From contig CALNXK010000082.1 in the NCBI GenBank assembly GCA_942486035.1, positions 1,439,501 to 1,503,500 of the forward strand: DNA of 64,000 nucleotides. Reading direction: 5' to 3'. A program made the translations under genes and the position numbers. This stretch comes from Porites lobata (Eukaryota; Cnidaria; Anthozoa; Scleractinia; Poritidae). Below the pieces are notes generated by a model that did not search any database, was not told where the DNA came from, and saw nothing but the letters and a program-made list of their open reading frames with translations. Shown here in pieces: positions 30,701 to 45,700 of the stretch (positions are counted from its first letter, which is position 1; each line of letters starts with the position of its first letter).

Positions 30701-33700
30701 TAAGTTTTAAAGTGTCTTTTAGATACTAAAAGCGAGTATTGTAAAAAATGCGCTCTCCACTTGCAGTTTTTGATACCTCTCCTTCTAGCTGGTTCTTATG
30801 TAATTTGAGTCTGCTAAATTTCCTGTACTCAATATTCGCTACCTCCATTTTGTTGTTGTTTTCTTGATAATTTGATTGAATTTTATATTTCATCATAGCT
30901 ATAAAACGTTCTTTTTCATTTTTTAGCGTGAAAGGGAGTGCCTTAAAGAGCTAATGGAGAAAGAGGTGGAAAAAGTTTCTTTGGTGAATTAGTCCTTTAC
31001 TTAGATAAAAGACAACTTGAGACTACTTTTAACCTGCACAAAACGCTTGATGATAGAAGGTTCAACACCCTTCTACATTTGTCAAGCAATTAACCGGCCG
31101 AGCAATGTCGCTGTTCAGCAAGTTACAACTTGATGAATTGTTCAGCAGCCTTTGACCTGTTGATTATCAGGAATGCATGATGCACTGTTCAACGTTTGTT
31201 GAAGAATAGCAGCGGCATTTGTAGATAGTCGACAAATGTCCAACCGTGCACTTCTCTGTAAGAAGCTCTTATTGAATATCACACTTTTGCTTTACAAAAA
31301 ATCACAAAGTAGATGACTTCTTCAGTTAAATTTCACGGTCTCTTTCCTTTTTACAATCTTAATTTTATAAAGATGATGATGATGATGATGTTTTTTTCGG
31401 TTTCTAGCTGAACAACGGAAACAATTTTGAAGGGGATCTTATTCTAAAAGGAAAAATCAACTTGTAAGTATTTTTTAGTTTCTTTACTGTTGGGTGGTAG
31501 AGAAATGAAAAGCACGAAGGATAAACGATCATGGCCAACTCTTTTTCAGGTGTGATTTAGCCGGAAGTGAGAGGCTGACTAAGACAAAAGCTGAAGGAGT
31601 ACGCTTGACAGAGGCAAAGTATTTGAACACATCATTGCTTGAGCTTGGGTAGGTTAAAATATAGATTTAAAAAAGCACAATTACATTATTCGTGAGAATT
31701 CAGCTCCTCCTTCTTAACTATAAGCTCGATGTTTCAAATACTTCTTATTGGCAAGCATTTTCACTTAAAACGACCTTTTAAACAATCCTGAAACGTGCTG
31801 GTAAGATTCATCATCACGACAGCGCCCGTTCTGTAGGACTGTCCCGAAGATTCTTATTGCTTTTACTAAGACAGTACAAAACTTTTCATTGTAAAATGCT
31901 GCGTTTTCTATTTACAAGTGATGCAATAAGTACGTTTTATCGATTAAATAAGGAAAGTTAACACCACAGGCTACAAAGTTTACATCGAAAAGCTAAGAAG
32001 CGCGTATAAAATTAGAACTGATAAAAAAAAAGCGTAAATAGAAATGAGCATATTAGAGTCGCACCTCTTCTAACGGTTACGCGTCTCTTCCACAATGGCC
32101 ACTTTATTTCTCTTGGAAGACAGTCCATAAATTCATTCTATCATTCTGGTTAAACTTTTTCTGCAACCTCTCGCCCGCCTTTTGGGCAATGGCCACTCCA
32201 TTACGTCCCGATTGCATTCAAGAAAACCCCTCCTGGATAACAATTTAAAAGCAAAAGAAGTTCAACTAATATACTGTCACCGCTTTGTTTTTTAAGAAGG
32301 ACAGATATTATATACTGTCGATTCATTTTCTTACCCCACCCGTCAGGAATGTGATTTATGCTCTTGCACGGGGACACAAGCGTCATGTGCCGTATAGGAA
32401 TTCAACTCTTACCAGGCTCTTGCAGGACTGCCTCGGCGACAATGGAAAAACGAATTTCATAGTAAGAAAATAACTAGCAGTACTTGTTTATCTAACCTCT
32501 TAATTGCCAATGCCTTTTTGAGGCCTTAGGCACAGTAGGAAACTTATAACTGTTTATAAAATGAAACTAATTGTCATGATCTAGGTGACAATGATTGTCA
32601 TATTAATGTTAGATGAAATTTTGAACGGAAGATGGATGTTTTGAAAAAAAACAACATTTAAGCCTAGGATCTAGATTGACAATGTATGTATAAGGGTATG
32701 AAAGTTGAAGGAAGACGTGGCAACCATTTACTTAGGCCTAGGTTCGCCGATTGTTGAAAGGGTCAACGCAACAACACGTGGCAACCATTACTGCGGGCAC
32801 GTAACAGATACTCTCCCCAGTGAGAGATAGACCACTACACCGGGGGCCAGGCCCTGTACTATTTACAGTGTGTGGAGACAAAACATCAGACAAAACAAAC
32901 AGAGTCTGAACAAAACATCCCACCACAGTTTTCTATATCTGTCTAACTAAGACCCTGATAAATACCTTTCTCACAACTGTGTTGTGCCTATAGACCACAT
33001 CAAAAATAGAAAATACCATGTTCATGTCAATAAAAAGTCAGCCAAATAACAACCTGCCAACGTATTTCTCTCTTTGTCTCTCTTTTTGTTGCTTTGTATG
33101 CAGATTTGCATCGCACCGTCGCTTGCCGAGGTTAACGAGACAAAATGCAGTTTAAACTTTGGTCTCAGAGCCATGAGAATAACAAACGTTGCGCGACTCA
33201 ATGTTGAGGTAAGAAGCTACATAACAGCTGGCGCTTGGTAACAAACCACTAAAACCGTTCCCGCATTCCACACCTGTGAGCGTGCACAATAGAGAGGAAA
33301 GGTTTGACATCACGTTACCATGGTAGCAAAATTTCTGGACCTCAACCATCTTTCTTGACAGAGAAGGCAATTGGAATTGTCGAGCGACGGAAGAAAGTAT
33401 GGGCTCCCGTTTCGTTCCTGATTTCAATCATGAACAGGAAAGTCATTCACGTCACATTAGCAGGACCACGGTTTGTTGAGATCCAGCAATTTTGCTGCCA
33501 TGGTAACGTAACGTACCTACTTCTTCTATCTCTAAAACAAGAAGAAGGATTGGGTTTGAATTTTGTCATCAAAAGCCTCGAGTTGGTGTCTTTGTTCACA
33601 GGAATGCGGGAACAGTCTATTGCTTCGTAAACACGATTGAACCTGTGAACGTCTTTGTTAAATTGCAGTCAACTAAATGAAAATAATCATGACACCTTGG

Positions 33701-36700
33701 ATCCAAAAGGAACCTAAAACTTGACAAATCTGACTATTAAATACCAACTATGACCACCATAAAATCAACACAACATAGAAAATCTCTAAATGTGATCCCA
33801 TGCGTTAAATTTACGAGCCTCTGTCATCACTGACATCACTGAAGTCCTGACCTAGTCGAGATTCCCGCTCAAAATAGTTTTATTTCCTACACCCTATACT
33901 ACTAAAAATAAAAGTATTGAAGAAAAATACTCTTAAATGTGAATGTCGTGTTAGGGATTTTCATCTACTCTGTATCGTGTAGAGTTAGAGACTGTAGCTA
34001 CATTGCGCAAGCTAAACCATAAAAAAGTTAGATCTTATGCAACTGAATCTCGTTTAAATGCATTCGTTAACAGGTTGATTATAAAGTGTTGGCTGAAAGA
34101 CTGGCAAAGAAACTGGAAGATCACGGTAAGATTAGATTATTGTGTCTTTGGGGCCCTTCCTAACTTATTCCTAAGACGATTTTATCTCTACGCCCTTGCT
34201 CCTTAACTGAATGCAAGTACTTTTCTGTTATAGGTACCATTTTAAAAGTTATATTTGAAGATTTTAAACACTTTCTCAAATTGAAAACCACCCTGCACAG
34301 AAAACAAAATGTCACGAGAAGGTACTCAGGATCAGTGGTTTTAAAATGAATGGTCACAGCGTTTGACCCATGCACTCGCCCAGCACTATAACGGCACTAA
34401 GGAATAATACCACTACCAATCGAAAACTTGAATTGATTTATCTATGGGCTGACACACTTTGCAAGACATTAAAAAGACAATAAACACTACCCAGGATGAG
34501 AGTGGTTTCGCTGCACCAGTCGACCGAGTAGTCGCCAGTGCAACTCCATGGTAACAGGTTTACCGACTGGAGGATTTGAACTGTACTGTACTGTACTGTC
34601 TTAGACCGACAGCGTTGAGACACTAAAAAAGCGTCCAATTTAACTAGGTGTCTTTCTTATAAGGAAATAAGAAAAGACTGGCAGGGTCCAACTCTAGGTG
34701 TCTTTTTATGGATATGTATCTCTAATAAGGGTGTCCGTTAAAAGAGAATTGGTCTTGTTACGTATTGCTCGGTATCTCTTATTATCAGCTTGCTTACAAG
34801 GCGAGTTGTGATAGCAGAATGCAGAGCACAAAAACACCATAGAGGTTAATGATGTGTGAATATTTTATGCTCAGATATCAAGTACAAATTCGAGAAGTTG
34901 GAATACCTCAGAGAAATACAACGCTTAAAGTCCGCTATTACCTGCTACCAGGAAAGCGAGAATTTCGCTGGAAAAGATGTAAGTCTCTCCGATTCACTAC
35001 ATCCTAATCAATATACGTATAGAAACGGTCAAGGTGGAAATGGCAGAATAATCTCTCACCGTGGGTTCTTATTATTCCACCTTCTCACAATCATCGCCTT
35101 TAACAGAACGGCCTCTCCAACATTCACGCCATTCTCCTTTGGGGAATTTACTTACCTTTTAAAACAGTTGACGAAAATGTTCGCTGCACTGAATAGCAAA
35201 TTTTACTTTAAAGTAAACAACAAACTACATGTCCATTTAGGCTGACCTTCGGTAGCTGACAAGATGAAGCAAATTTGTATTTTCCATACATACGATGATA
35301 TCTTTTCAGCTAGTTTCAGGAAATTACTTCTTCGTCATGTTTGGTACCTTTTTTTCTCTGCAGCATGAGAAACTGGTTTCTGTGATTGCTAACCTCTCCA
35401 AAAGCGTTCAGAGAGAAAAGGAGGAGAAGAACAATCTCCAAACAAAATTGGTCTGTCTCAAGAAACAAGTGTCTCAACCAATGGGAAGCTCCCCTGATGT
35501 CGAGGCCATTCTGCTGGCAGAACTCATGTCCTTGGACCTACTGGCAAATTTACAAACCCCAGATGTAGCAAAGAGTATTCTCTCTGACACATCGTTGCCT
35601 GCGAAAGTCAAAAGCCATCTAGCTTTATTTGAAACCCAAGAAGCGCTTTTGAGCAACGCTGGCTGCTTTCTGCAACTGCTAGATTTACATCTGGTCTGTA
35701 ATCAGGATTTTATGTGGAGAAAGGACGGAGCGCCCGGGACAAAAGATCATCTTCAGTTTACTTTGCCTCGGCCAGGCGTAGTGGAGATGTCTCCCAAAGA
35801 CTCTTCTAGAAGTGTCTTCCAGGAACCGAATCTAAGTCTATCCATGTGCAACCCAGAAAGTGATGAAACCAGTACAGGATTAGCAGGGGGAGTGAGGAAG
35901 ATGCTGGTTAAACTTATTGGTAGAGACTCTAGGGAAAGGACATCGCCCGATGCACAACCCAGTGCCCGCTCATTCTCTAATGGACAAGGCTCCTTGTCCG
36001 GAAATGACGGAAGGGTGACTATGCCTGGTCGAAGGGAGATCATGGTTAAGACAAAAGCGCTATTAAAACAGCTGTCGAATTCGAAAGGAAACGTGGAGCA
36101 GCAAGTGTTAAACTTGATGTCGTCGCTGGTGGAGGAACAAGTTAATGGCAGTGAAGGTTAGTGAAAGAGACGTCAGATACTTGTGGTGCAGCGGTGGTGT
36201 GCAGAGGTTGCGAATTTTAGGGAGAAAATTTCCTTGAGAGGTTTTGCTGTGACAAAAGAACTTTGAAAACCTTAACCTACTAATCTCAGCACTCTGTAAT
36301 TTGGTTTTTCACCTACAGTTTGACTTTTTCCCGTCTTGAACATGCTCACTTTCCAAGGCATTGGTTGTATTGCGGTTTCGTGTCTGACCATCCTGTTTAC
36401 ATAAAAATCATGCGCTAACGATTTGTCCACTATCCTTAGATTTAAACATCCACTACAACTGAAAATAAGGAAACGACCATGATCGTGAAGTGAACTCACG
36501 GTTGCCTGAATTTATAAATAACTAGACTCGCCGAAAAGCAACCTCACTGGGCTGCCATAAAACCTGTGTTGCATAAAAACGAGAGGTTTTCTAGAACAGA
36601 CAGGCAACAGCTTATAATACAAGGAATCCACCCATTAAACCAATCCCGATCGATCCATGGGCCTCATTCAACCGATTGCACTGAGACTATAAATAGATGA

Positions 36701-39700
36701 TAATCATATTTTAAAATTATGGTCGACACCGCGAAAGCGGATTTTGCCACAAGATAAAGATTTTGTCCTTTCGTTTCTTGTTATTTTTCTTCAACTTAAA
36801 GGAATTAGCTGTTTGCATTTTCCGACCTCAAAAAGTTTAAAGATTTGATTACCCACGTGTTGATTTCATCAAAGAATGAACTTTACAAAAATGTAAACAG
36901 ATTAAACTGTCGCTAGCACAATTTTTTTATATCGTAATACGAGTTGAGGATTCGCCATTTTCCTCAGCCGTGACTAACGTATTTTCATGGAAGAAATTTT
37001 ATCCTCTTGTTTATTCTCCGAGATTTTAGGCTAAACGCTTTCCACAGGTAAATCCGTGGGTGGCTAAGGACCAAACTAAACTCACCTCGAAACACAATAG
37101 CTCGTGACCTCGTTTACATCTAGCCTGGGTCATAGTGATGATTGCAAGAACTTAAATTGAAGCCCTATGGTTCATTCGTATCATACTGTACTTCTCCGCC
37201 ACATTTACAGTGTACGAATTCAAAACACCTTCAGTACAATACATGTGTTACCTTATGTTATGTGACGTTTCGAGTGAAATCGATTTATATGGGTTTTTTA
37301 AGATCCTACTTTCGATGGATTTAGTTTACACCTTCATCAAAAGGTTTGTATGGCGAAAAACGTAAAGCGAGCGAACTTGAACGGGAGATTAGCGTAACAA
37401 GGTCAAACGCAAATTTAATTCAGATAAAAGCTTAGCAAGATACAGATACAAACAATAGCAAAAACTCTGACAATATGTTGAGAACAACTGTAACCTATTG
37501 GAAGCCAAGTTACCAAAATTGAAATGCTGAACTGGGAAAACATGCTTTGTCGAAACACGCACCGCTTTCTGGGTTAAACTGGGTGAACAATTAACAGCGC
37601 CCGTATGTAAGTGCCCGGATGTTGCCGAGACGACTGAACGGAAGAGGAGTTATAACTGGGCGTGCCTTGAGGCAGCCCAGTAATTAATGCACACCTCGTG
37701 AAAACTTTTAATAAGTATGCTTTACACAAAAAGAATGAAAAAATTTGATCGAAACAGCTAATATATTTTGAAGAAGCCCTTTGATTCAACCTTTTCTCCA
37801 TGTTACTTATCCCCTTAACTAAACTAAATCTCGTAACGTCGTGGCGCTTAATTGCATGCTTCAATGCCTTTTATAGAATCTTTGGCGGAAACGTTGCAGT
37901 GGAACGAGTTGAGGAAGAAGCTCACCAGATTGATCATGTTTCGACGAAATAACATGCCAAGTAAGAATAAACATCTGTTTGGACTTGGATCTCTTGGCTA
38001 GTGATAAACTTAATCTTACTGTTTATTGGTGTATTCACTTCTTTACTTCTTTGTAATGCAATTGCATGGGTTATCGTAGGCTTAAGTGTAAACTTTTTTG
38101 ACCATGTAATTCGCCGTAGTAGCCAGCAAAAGGAATTCAGTGCCTTGCAACTCCGCGGCACACTTATCATTGCGTGTGTTGTTCATTACTTGTTCACAAT
38201 GTACTTGGTACATGTGATATGAGTTTTGATGAGTGACAAAATCGAATCTCATTTAAAACTAAAAGTTACTCTCCATAACCACGATGGCTTTTCCCTTGCA
38301 GGTTTAACTGACGCCGATTTGTGGGCAAATTCTGAAAATTTAAACTCTGTTCTGGAGAACTGTCTTCGGTTTGTGATCATTGACAAAACACTACTGGCAT
38401 GTCTGCTTGTTATAGAGCTTATAGATCTACGACAAGCCTGTGAAATTATCGAAGGAAGGCGACACTTTCCCACCGACCCAAACCAAAGTATTGCGCAAGA
38501 AGACACACTTAATCCAAATAAATCATACAACGAAAAGTCTGGCGTTAAGGGGGATATTGAAATATCGACGAGTACCGGAAACAGAAAAGGCGCCTTCGCA
38601 GGTCAAGAGAATGGAAAAAAACCAAAGGAATCGATATCACCAAGGCGCGAAAAACTTCGAAATCTCAAACACAGTAAAACAGAACTTGAAAAGGAAATCA
38701 GCGAAGTACACGAGGACACCAGCAAGCTTGAAACAGAGCTCTTCTCCACAATGGAAGAGAAGACTAAAGTTGAAGAAGAACTGTTCGGAATGAAGCATCA
38801 CGTCACGAAACTACGATCTGAATTGTTCCACCTTAAACTGGAAAAATCAAACTTGGAAAATGATGTCAAAAGGTCCCAGAGTCAAGAGAATTTACAGCAA
38901 TCCATTGATGGTGATGACGGAAAGGTGGTCGTTGAATCGCCTAAAGAGGTGGTAAGAACTTACCCAGAGCTCTCTGACGTTATGGAAGTTTCACATGAAA
39001 GTAACGACAGTGAAAACAGTTCTCAGATGAGCGATGGACATGAGTCCAGAGAAGCGTTCTTGAAAACATGTATGGAGAACATATCCAAGATTTACCCCTT
39101 TATGCCTCACCCTGGCGTAGAGGCAGCTAGTGACGATGAATTAACTGATGATCAGGAACCGACGTTTTCCGACGCGAACATAGACGACAGCGATGAAGAG
39201 ATCATTATTACGAAACTTGCACGAAGTCTCCGTTCACCTTGCACAAGCCCAGCCAAAGAGAAATCAAGCGAAGCGACATCACCAAGTAAGAGTGGAAAGA
39301 AGCTGAATGCTACCTCTTTAGGTCCAAGGCAAAAAGCGATTATGGCAAACGATAACAACGAAGACTTGAAAAGCAAGTCAAAGGAAGCACTGATGAAACA
39401 AATACAAGAGTTAAAGAGAAAGTTGCACAAAACCGAACAAGAATTAGCGGAAGCTCAAGAGAGTAGCGAAGATTTGGAAGAAGAGCTCGATCACAAGAAA
39501 GGACAGTTAGCAGAGGCACAAGAAACCATAACCAATCTGGAAAACCAGCTGGTAGAAGAGAAGGAAAATTGTGAACAGGTTCGAGAAGAGTACTTCAATG
39601 TCAAAACCCAGAGGGATATACTCGATGAAAAGATAAAGGCTTTACGATCAGAATTAGAGAGGGTGTTAGTGAGAGAGAACAATGCTCTTAGTGCTGCACT

Positions 39701-42700
39701 GAAAACGTCTCAAGGTTATAGAAGCGACAATCCACCTCCCTCGCCAACCAAGATAACGACAAAGTCTTCACTGAAGTCTCCTGGGAAAACAAAGGTCGGC
39801 AAAATTGACCTTCGAAATCCTCCTCAAACTCAGTTCACATCAAACGAGATGGAAGTGGTTGGCCTCCTAGAAGAAACGGCTGAACTGAAAGTTAAACTAG
39901 ATAAAGCGACACAGGAAAAAGCTCGATTGGAAAAGTCGCAAAAATTCCAAGAAGAAAAATCAGCAAGGATGACAGCTGCCTTAAGAACGAGCGAGGATGC
40001 ATGCAGCCGACTCAAAAACGAATTCGCCATTCTTAAAAAAGAGAAGATGAAATTGGAAGGTGAAGTTGTTGATATACGAAACAACAACTTGAAAATTGTG
40101 GACGAACTTCAGAAGTACAAAGACAAGTCATCGCGTCTCGAGAAGGACATTGAAGCCATTTCGTACATGAGCACGAGACTAGAAAAAGACAACAAAATGC
40201 TCGAAATGGAGATTTCTCAGATGGAATCTGATTTATCTTCTTGTAAAAGCAAACATGAAGTTGCGTCCAAGGAATGTAAACGCCTCAACCAAGAACGAGT
40301 TCAGGTTGAGAAAGAGTGCGAAAAGGCTCTTCATGAACTCGAAACTCTCAAAATACAAAATACTCAATTGTTGGAATCCGAGGAGTCTGAACAGAAGAGA
40401 CTGAATTGTAATTTGCAGAAAGAGTTGGCAGGCATGGCGGAATACCAGGAAGCGTTAGAAAATGAATACTCGAAAGTAAAGAGCATGGAACAGAGTCTCA
40501 GGCAAGAACTAGCTAAAGTAAGTTCTCGTGTTGTTGAAGTGCAAACAGAACTCGCCACAGTTACACAAAATAGCCACACTGAAGGAGCGATTGCCATCTT
40601 CAGGGAAGGCAGTCTGAGCTTTGGGCAGGAATCGCACAACAATACACAGAAGCCAGAGTTAATCAAGGGGAAGAAAACGTTTAACAAAACTCCTAGTAAG
40701 AAATTTTACACCATCACCCATACAAGTGAGGATGAAATAGGGGACACATCTTCATCCATAGCTGAATCGCCTGCAGACGAAAGCAAGCAACTAGAACACG
40801 AATATCAGCTACTGAAGCTCGAGAATGGGTACCTTCAACAGCAACTATCAGAAAGTGAACACGTTCTTACAATGTACAGGCAAGACCTAGAAAGTGCTCA
40901 TGATCTCATAGACAAACTACAAGCTAACGAAGCTAAGGTATTACCGATAGACCAGAAAAACGAGTTACCAGAAGAGGACTGTAAAACTCCTTCAGACAAG
41001 GACGATACGATTAAGGAGATTAAAGAATACCCTGATAATGCGAATGACGAATACAAGTTACTGGAAGAAAAACACGCTGAGCTGACCAGAGAATATGAAA
41101 TCTTACGACAGCAATATCAGGAGGCTCTCACCGACAAAGAAAAAGAAGCAGACGGAATGGCTAGGGAAACCACAAATTTGATACAAAGCGTACCTGCCAT
41201 AGACCAAACAGAAAAAGTGGTATTAAGTGCAAAGAAAGATGTTTCAGGTCTAACGGAGAGAATTACAGAACTAGAAGCTGACAATGGGCATTTGAAAATA
41301 CAAGCAGAAGAACTATCAAGAAATGAAATGGCTAAAATTGTTCTAATAAGGTCACTAGATGATGCCAAACAGGAGATTACCCAGTTGAAAAGTGAGAATG
41401 AAGAGTTGAGAGCTCAAAGTGATGTTAAAATTCTGCAACAAAGCACCAGCGGTGGCCTACCGAATCCACTGCAACTAGAACCCATGAAAGACGTTTATCG
41501 CAGGGTAACGAGCGATGACGATGAGGTCATAAAGCGTAAGCTCGAAGAAGATCTCTTGAAAGTTACGAGCGAAAAATTGAAGCTTGAATTTGAATTAGCA
41601 AGTGCTAACAAAGACTGTGAACGTCTTAAGAATGACCTTGATCACAGTGAGTCCGAGAGAAATCTCTTGAATTCGCAGTTGAATGACAATATTGAGAAAG
41701 CGGCAAATTTGGAAGTACGTCTCGTGGAGATGCGATGTTCTTGTGAAACGATTAAGGAAGAGATCAACATGCTGAAGAATCAGAAGCGACAAGAAAGTTT
41801 TCACCTACACGAAGCAAGTGTTTGTAAAGAGATCTTGGAGAAGCGTTTAGAAGATTCTCTCAAAGAGAACAACTTTTTGCGTCAAGAGCTGGATACCTTG
41901 CACGAGGAAAGAAGAGAGAGCGAAAAGAACAGTGCAAAATTAGAAAAAGAGAAAGACCAACTAACGATAGAAATAGAAAACGTAAAAACACAGATTCGAA
42001 AGTTAGAACTAGAATTTGAGGAGTCAAAAGCCGAGAGCGAGACGAGACAGAACGAAAAGAACCAAGATGAAAAGATGACGCACGGCGATTCTGGTATGGA
42101 AAACTTTGTAGGTTACAGTAAGCGAAATAAAGACGATCAGGAACAATCACCTTGTCATCGCGAAGAAGTATACATTACCACCGACCACAGCCAGATGAAA
42201 AATCCACTGGAGGAAGTGAAAAATGTTAAGGAAAGCCATGAAAATATTACAATTACCACAACAGATAGTTGTGGCCAATGTAAAGCAAAGGAAGATGAGG
42301 CAACAGTTAACTACCAAACTGAAAACAAGTCTCAGGGCGAAAGAACCACATTTGATACATTAGAAATTGAAAAACATACAATATTACTGGAAAAAGAGAA
42401 AAGGCTTCTGGAAAAGGAACTAACCAGAGTCCAAGAAGAATGCAGTAAGCTAAAGCACAAACTCGAAGTCATCAAATACGCATCGGAGAATACGCAAACA
42501 CAGGAAGAGAGAAGAAAAGATTTAGAGGAAAGACATGAACAGCTACAGAAGGAGCTCCAAGAGCTCCGTGCTTTAAATCAGAGACTTGAAACAGAGTGCG
42601 ACGACTCACATAAATTAATACAAGAGCTTGAAGTGAAGACCAAGGCACTGGAAAGCTTGCAAAAAGAGCTTCATTGCTTTCACAAAGAAAACGAGCGGTT

Positions 42701-45700
42701 GACGCATGAGGTGGAGATAATACAAAACACGAGTAAAGCCATGACAGATCACCAACGTAGCAGGGAATCGCTGGAGTCAGAAAACGCTACCCTTAAAGAA
42801 AAACTTGAACGCCTTAAGGATTGCAACGGGAAACTGCAAGCGGAGATAGAGGAGCTGGGTAGAGAGCTGCTCACTTTTAAAGAGCAAAGCAGGAATATTA
42901 GTCAAGATTCATCAGAAAAGAGTAACGTATCACTCCAAAATCAAGTTGAGAAGCTTCAGAAGATGCAGAAACATCTTGAGAGTGAACTCGCATCATCTCG
43001 GGAAAAGATCAAAGAACTTGAATTGGCGAACGAGTCTCTGAGGAAGGAGAACAAGGCTGTGAAAGGTAGAATTAAGAGCCTGGAACAACGAAATGAAGAA
43101 CTGCGACGGAAGGATGACAAGAAGAAAACAAACAACGTCGAAAATAAGCCGAAGGCAAAGATCAAAGGGGAACCGATTGCATTAAAAGACAGCAAAGAGG
43201 CTACATCTGTAACAAGCAAAACAGCCGAGGAAACGGCAAAGAACTTGCAAACTAAAATTGAACTTCTGGAAAACGACAAGATCCAATTAGAAGAAAAACT
43301 CAACAGTTTAAAAGAAAAAAGTAATGGTGCAGTCAAGCCTGCACCTCGTGCCACTATGGCTACTCAAACCACGGAACTTCAATCCGAGGATGAGACCGTG
43401 GAAACGCTTAACACTGTAACGCCTTCTATCTTAAAAGACCACAACAAAGCAAATGCAAAACCTGAAAATGAAAGTGCAAGCACACCTTTAACTATCGACA
43501 TGCAGACAGGGTACTCGTTGATGGCAAAGGAGAAATTGGTACTGGAGAGAAAGGCTACACATTTCGCCAGAACACAGATGCAACTAGAGCAAGCTTTTGC
43601 TAAGGCGATGAAGGAAAATGCGATGTTAAAGGCCAAAGTTGGCGAGAAAGAAAATGTCCTTGAAATTCTTCGTGAGAAAGTACATGAACTGGAGAAAAAG
43701 AACTCAGCGCACCTATCTTCCGTGGACTTAAAGCAAAATGTGCTAATATCCAGCGACAGTGAGTCAGAATTTGAACAAGACAAAGCCACAGACCCCTCGA
43801 CAAAAGACAGGGGCAAAAGCGAGAATGCAGACTCTGAAACCAGCTTGCACGAAGCGTTGAAATCAGCAAAGAGTAACAGAGAGTGCCCGTCAAACCCATT
43901 GCAGCCTGACGTTGAAGAATCAAGAAGGGAAAAAGAGAAGCTAGTTGAAATGGCTAAGCTGAAACTTCAACAGGAAAGTTGGGAAAACGTCCCAAAGCAA
44001 CAGGAAGATCTGCAACTCTTAGTAATGGAGGTAGAAAAATTAACCACGGCGAATAATCACAGCTGTCTAATAAAACCATCCCGGATCGAGGTTGAACAAC
44101 CACAACGTGCAAGTGCTCCAGTTGACAAGGAAACCACCACCGGACTTGACAGAGACGTTCCGCAGTTCATCTTGCCTAGTAATCACGGATGCGAACCAAA
44201 ATCAGTGCAGCCTGATGTTGCTGATCAAATAGTAACACAAAAGGAAACGAAAGAACTGGTGCAAGAAAATCAATGCTTCAAAACTGATAAGGATGATGTG
44301 GAAGATGCCCTAGCACAGAAAGGCCATGAAACCCTAAGCGAAGAATCGACAGAGGAACAACAGGCAACTTTCAAAGGTGTCTGCCAGTTGAAGACAACTC
44401 AATTTGAATTTGGGAGGGAGCAACTGGTAGAACATGATGACCGCAAGTGTCTCGAGAATCTCGCACAAGAAAATGAATTGCTCAAACAAGAAAGAGAGAG
44501 CTTACTTGAGGAATTAGAGGAAGCAAATAAGCAAAAAAACTGGACGGAGAATGAGCTAAAGCATAACAAAGAGTCCTGTCTGAAACAGGAACAAGAGATG
44601 AAACTTTTACTCTCATCCTATAGCCAAGAAAAAGAAAGCTTGTTAAAAGAAGTCGAAAACACAAGTACTGATTGTCGGAAAGCTAAGGAAAAACTGCGAG
44701 AATTGCAACAGATCGAGTCTGACTTTGACGATATTCGGAGAAAGAGTAAAGAAGCTGAACACCTGATAACGGAACTTGAGAAAGACTTACTTTCTCAAAC
44801 CGAGATGAAAAACGAGTTGAAACGTGAGCTTCAAACGTGTCAAAACCAACTTCAAAAAATGACCGATCTGGAAAAACAGTTACACTCCTGTAGAGCTGAA
44901 ATTAAAGACCTACAATACAGAAACGAGCACCTTACAGAGGAAGTGAAAAGATGGAAAGATGCGAATGAAGCGCAATACAGCAGCTTACAGCTGGTAAAAG
45001 CAGAGAAACCGAAAAGGAACTCTGCAAGCACAAATCCTAGCACGAAAAGCTTTCAAAGTCGGTGCGTTCAAACCATTACTTCTTTCTATAAATGGGAAAA
45101 TAACGTTCTTGAAGACAAAACCGTGGCAAACGCTAGCCATGGAGATAACGCTAGCCATGCAGAAAATGCTAAAGGTATTGATAACGATAAAGAAAACAGT
45201 TACCAGAACAAAACTGAGGATGTCTCAAACAACACCAATGCCGTCGAGAGTAACAGCTATGGTGTTCAAAGCATCAGCCGTTCCGATATTCCAGAAGGTA
45301 ATTTCGACCACCCAGAAAAAACTGCGGAGATGACACTATCAAATTGCACAGGACCAAAGATGTTAGAAGAAGCAATTTATTACCAGGGACTTCCTATTCC
45401 AATAATCATCGTGTCGCAGTTCGATGATATTGGCATAAGTAGAAGCGAACACACTGCAACATTCAGTCTTCGCATCGAAGACTTTGAATGTGACTCACCA
45501 AACGATCAGAGCACTCCAGACGAAGAAAACGAGAAATTTGAGCATTCCGTGGACAAAGAACGTTGCAGAGAGATGAAGCCAGAGGGTCCAGTTGGTTTCA
45601 TCAATACCTTACAAGATATGAACGAAAAGACATTTGAGATAAATTTACCTTCGGAAACAGAATTCACAATCATGGAAAATGAGTATCCGGGGGCGTCTTA

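Noticed and set aside
38226..38301. N-terminal part of the giant open frame before 38,302
   Set aside because: It is upstream of a strong acceptor (ttttcccttgcag) and out of phase as a start; the exon at 37,877 joins at 38,302.
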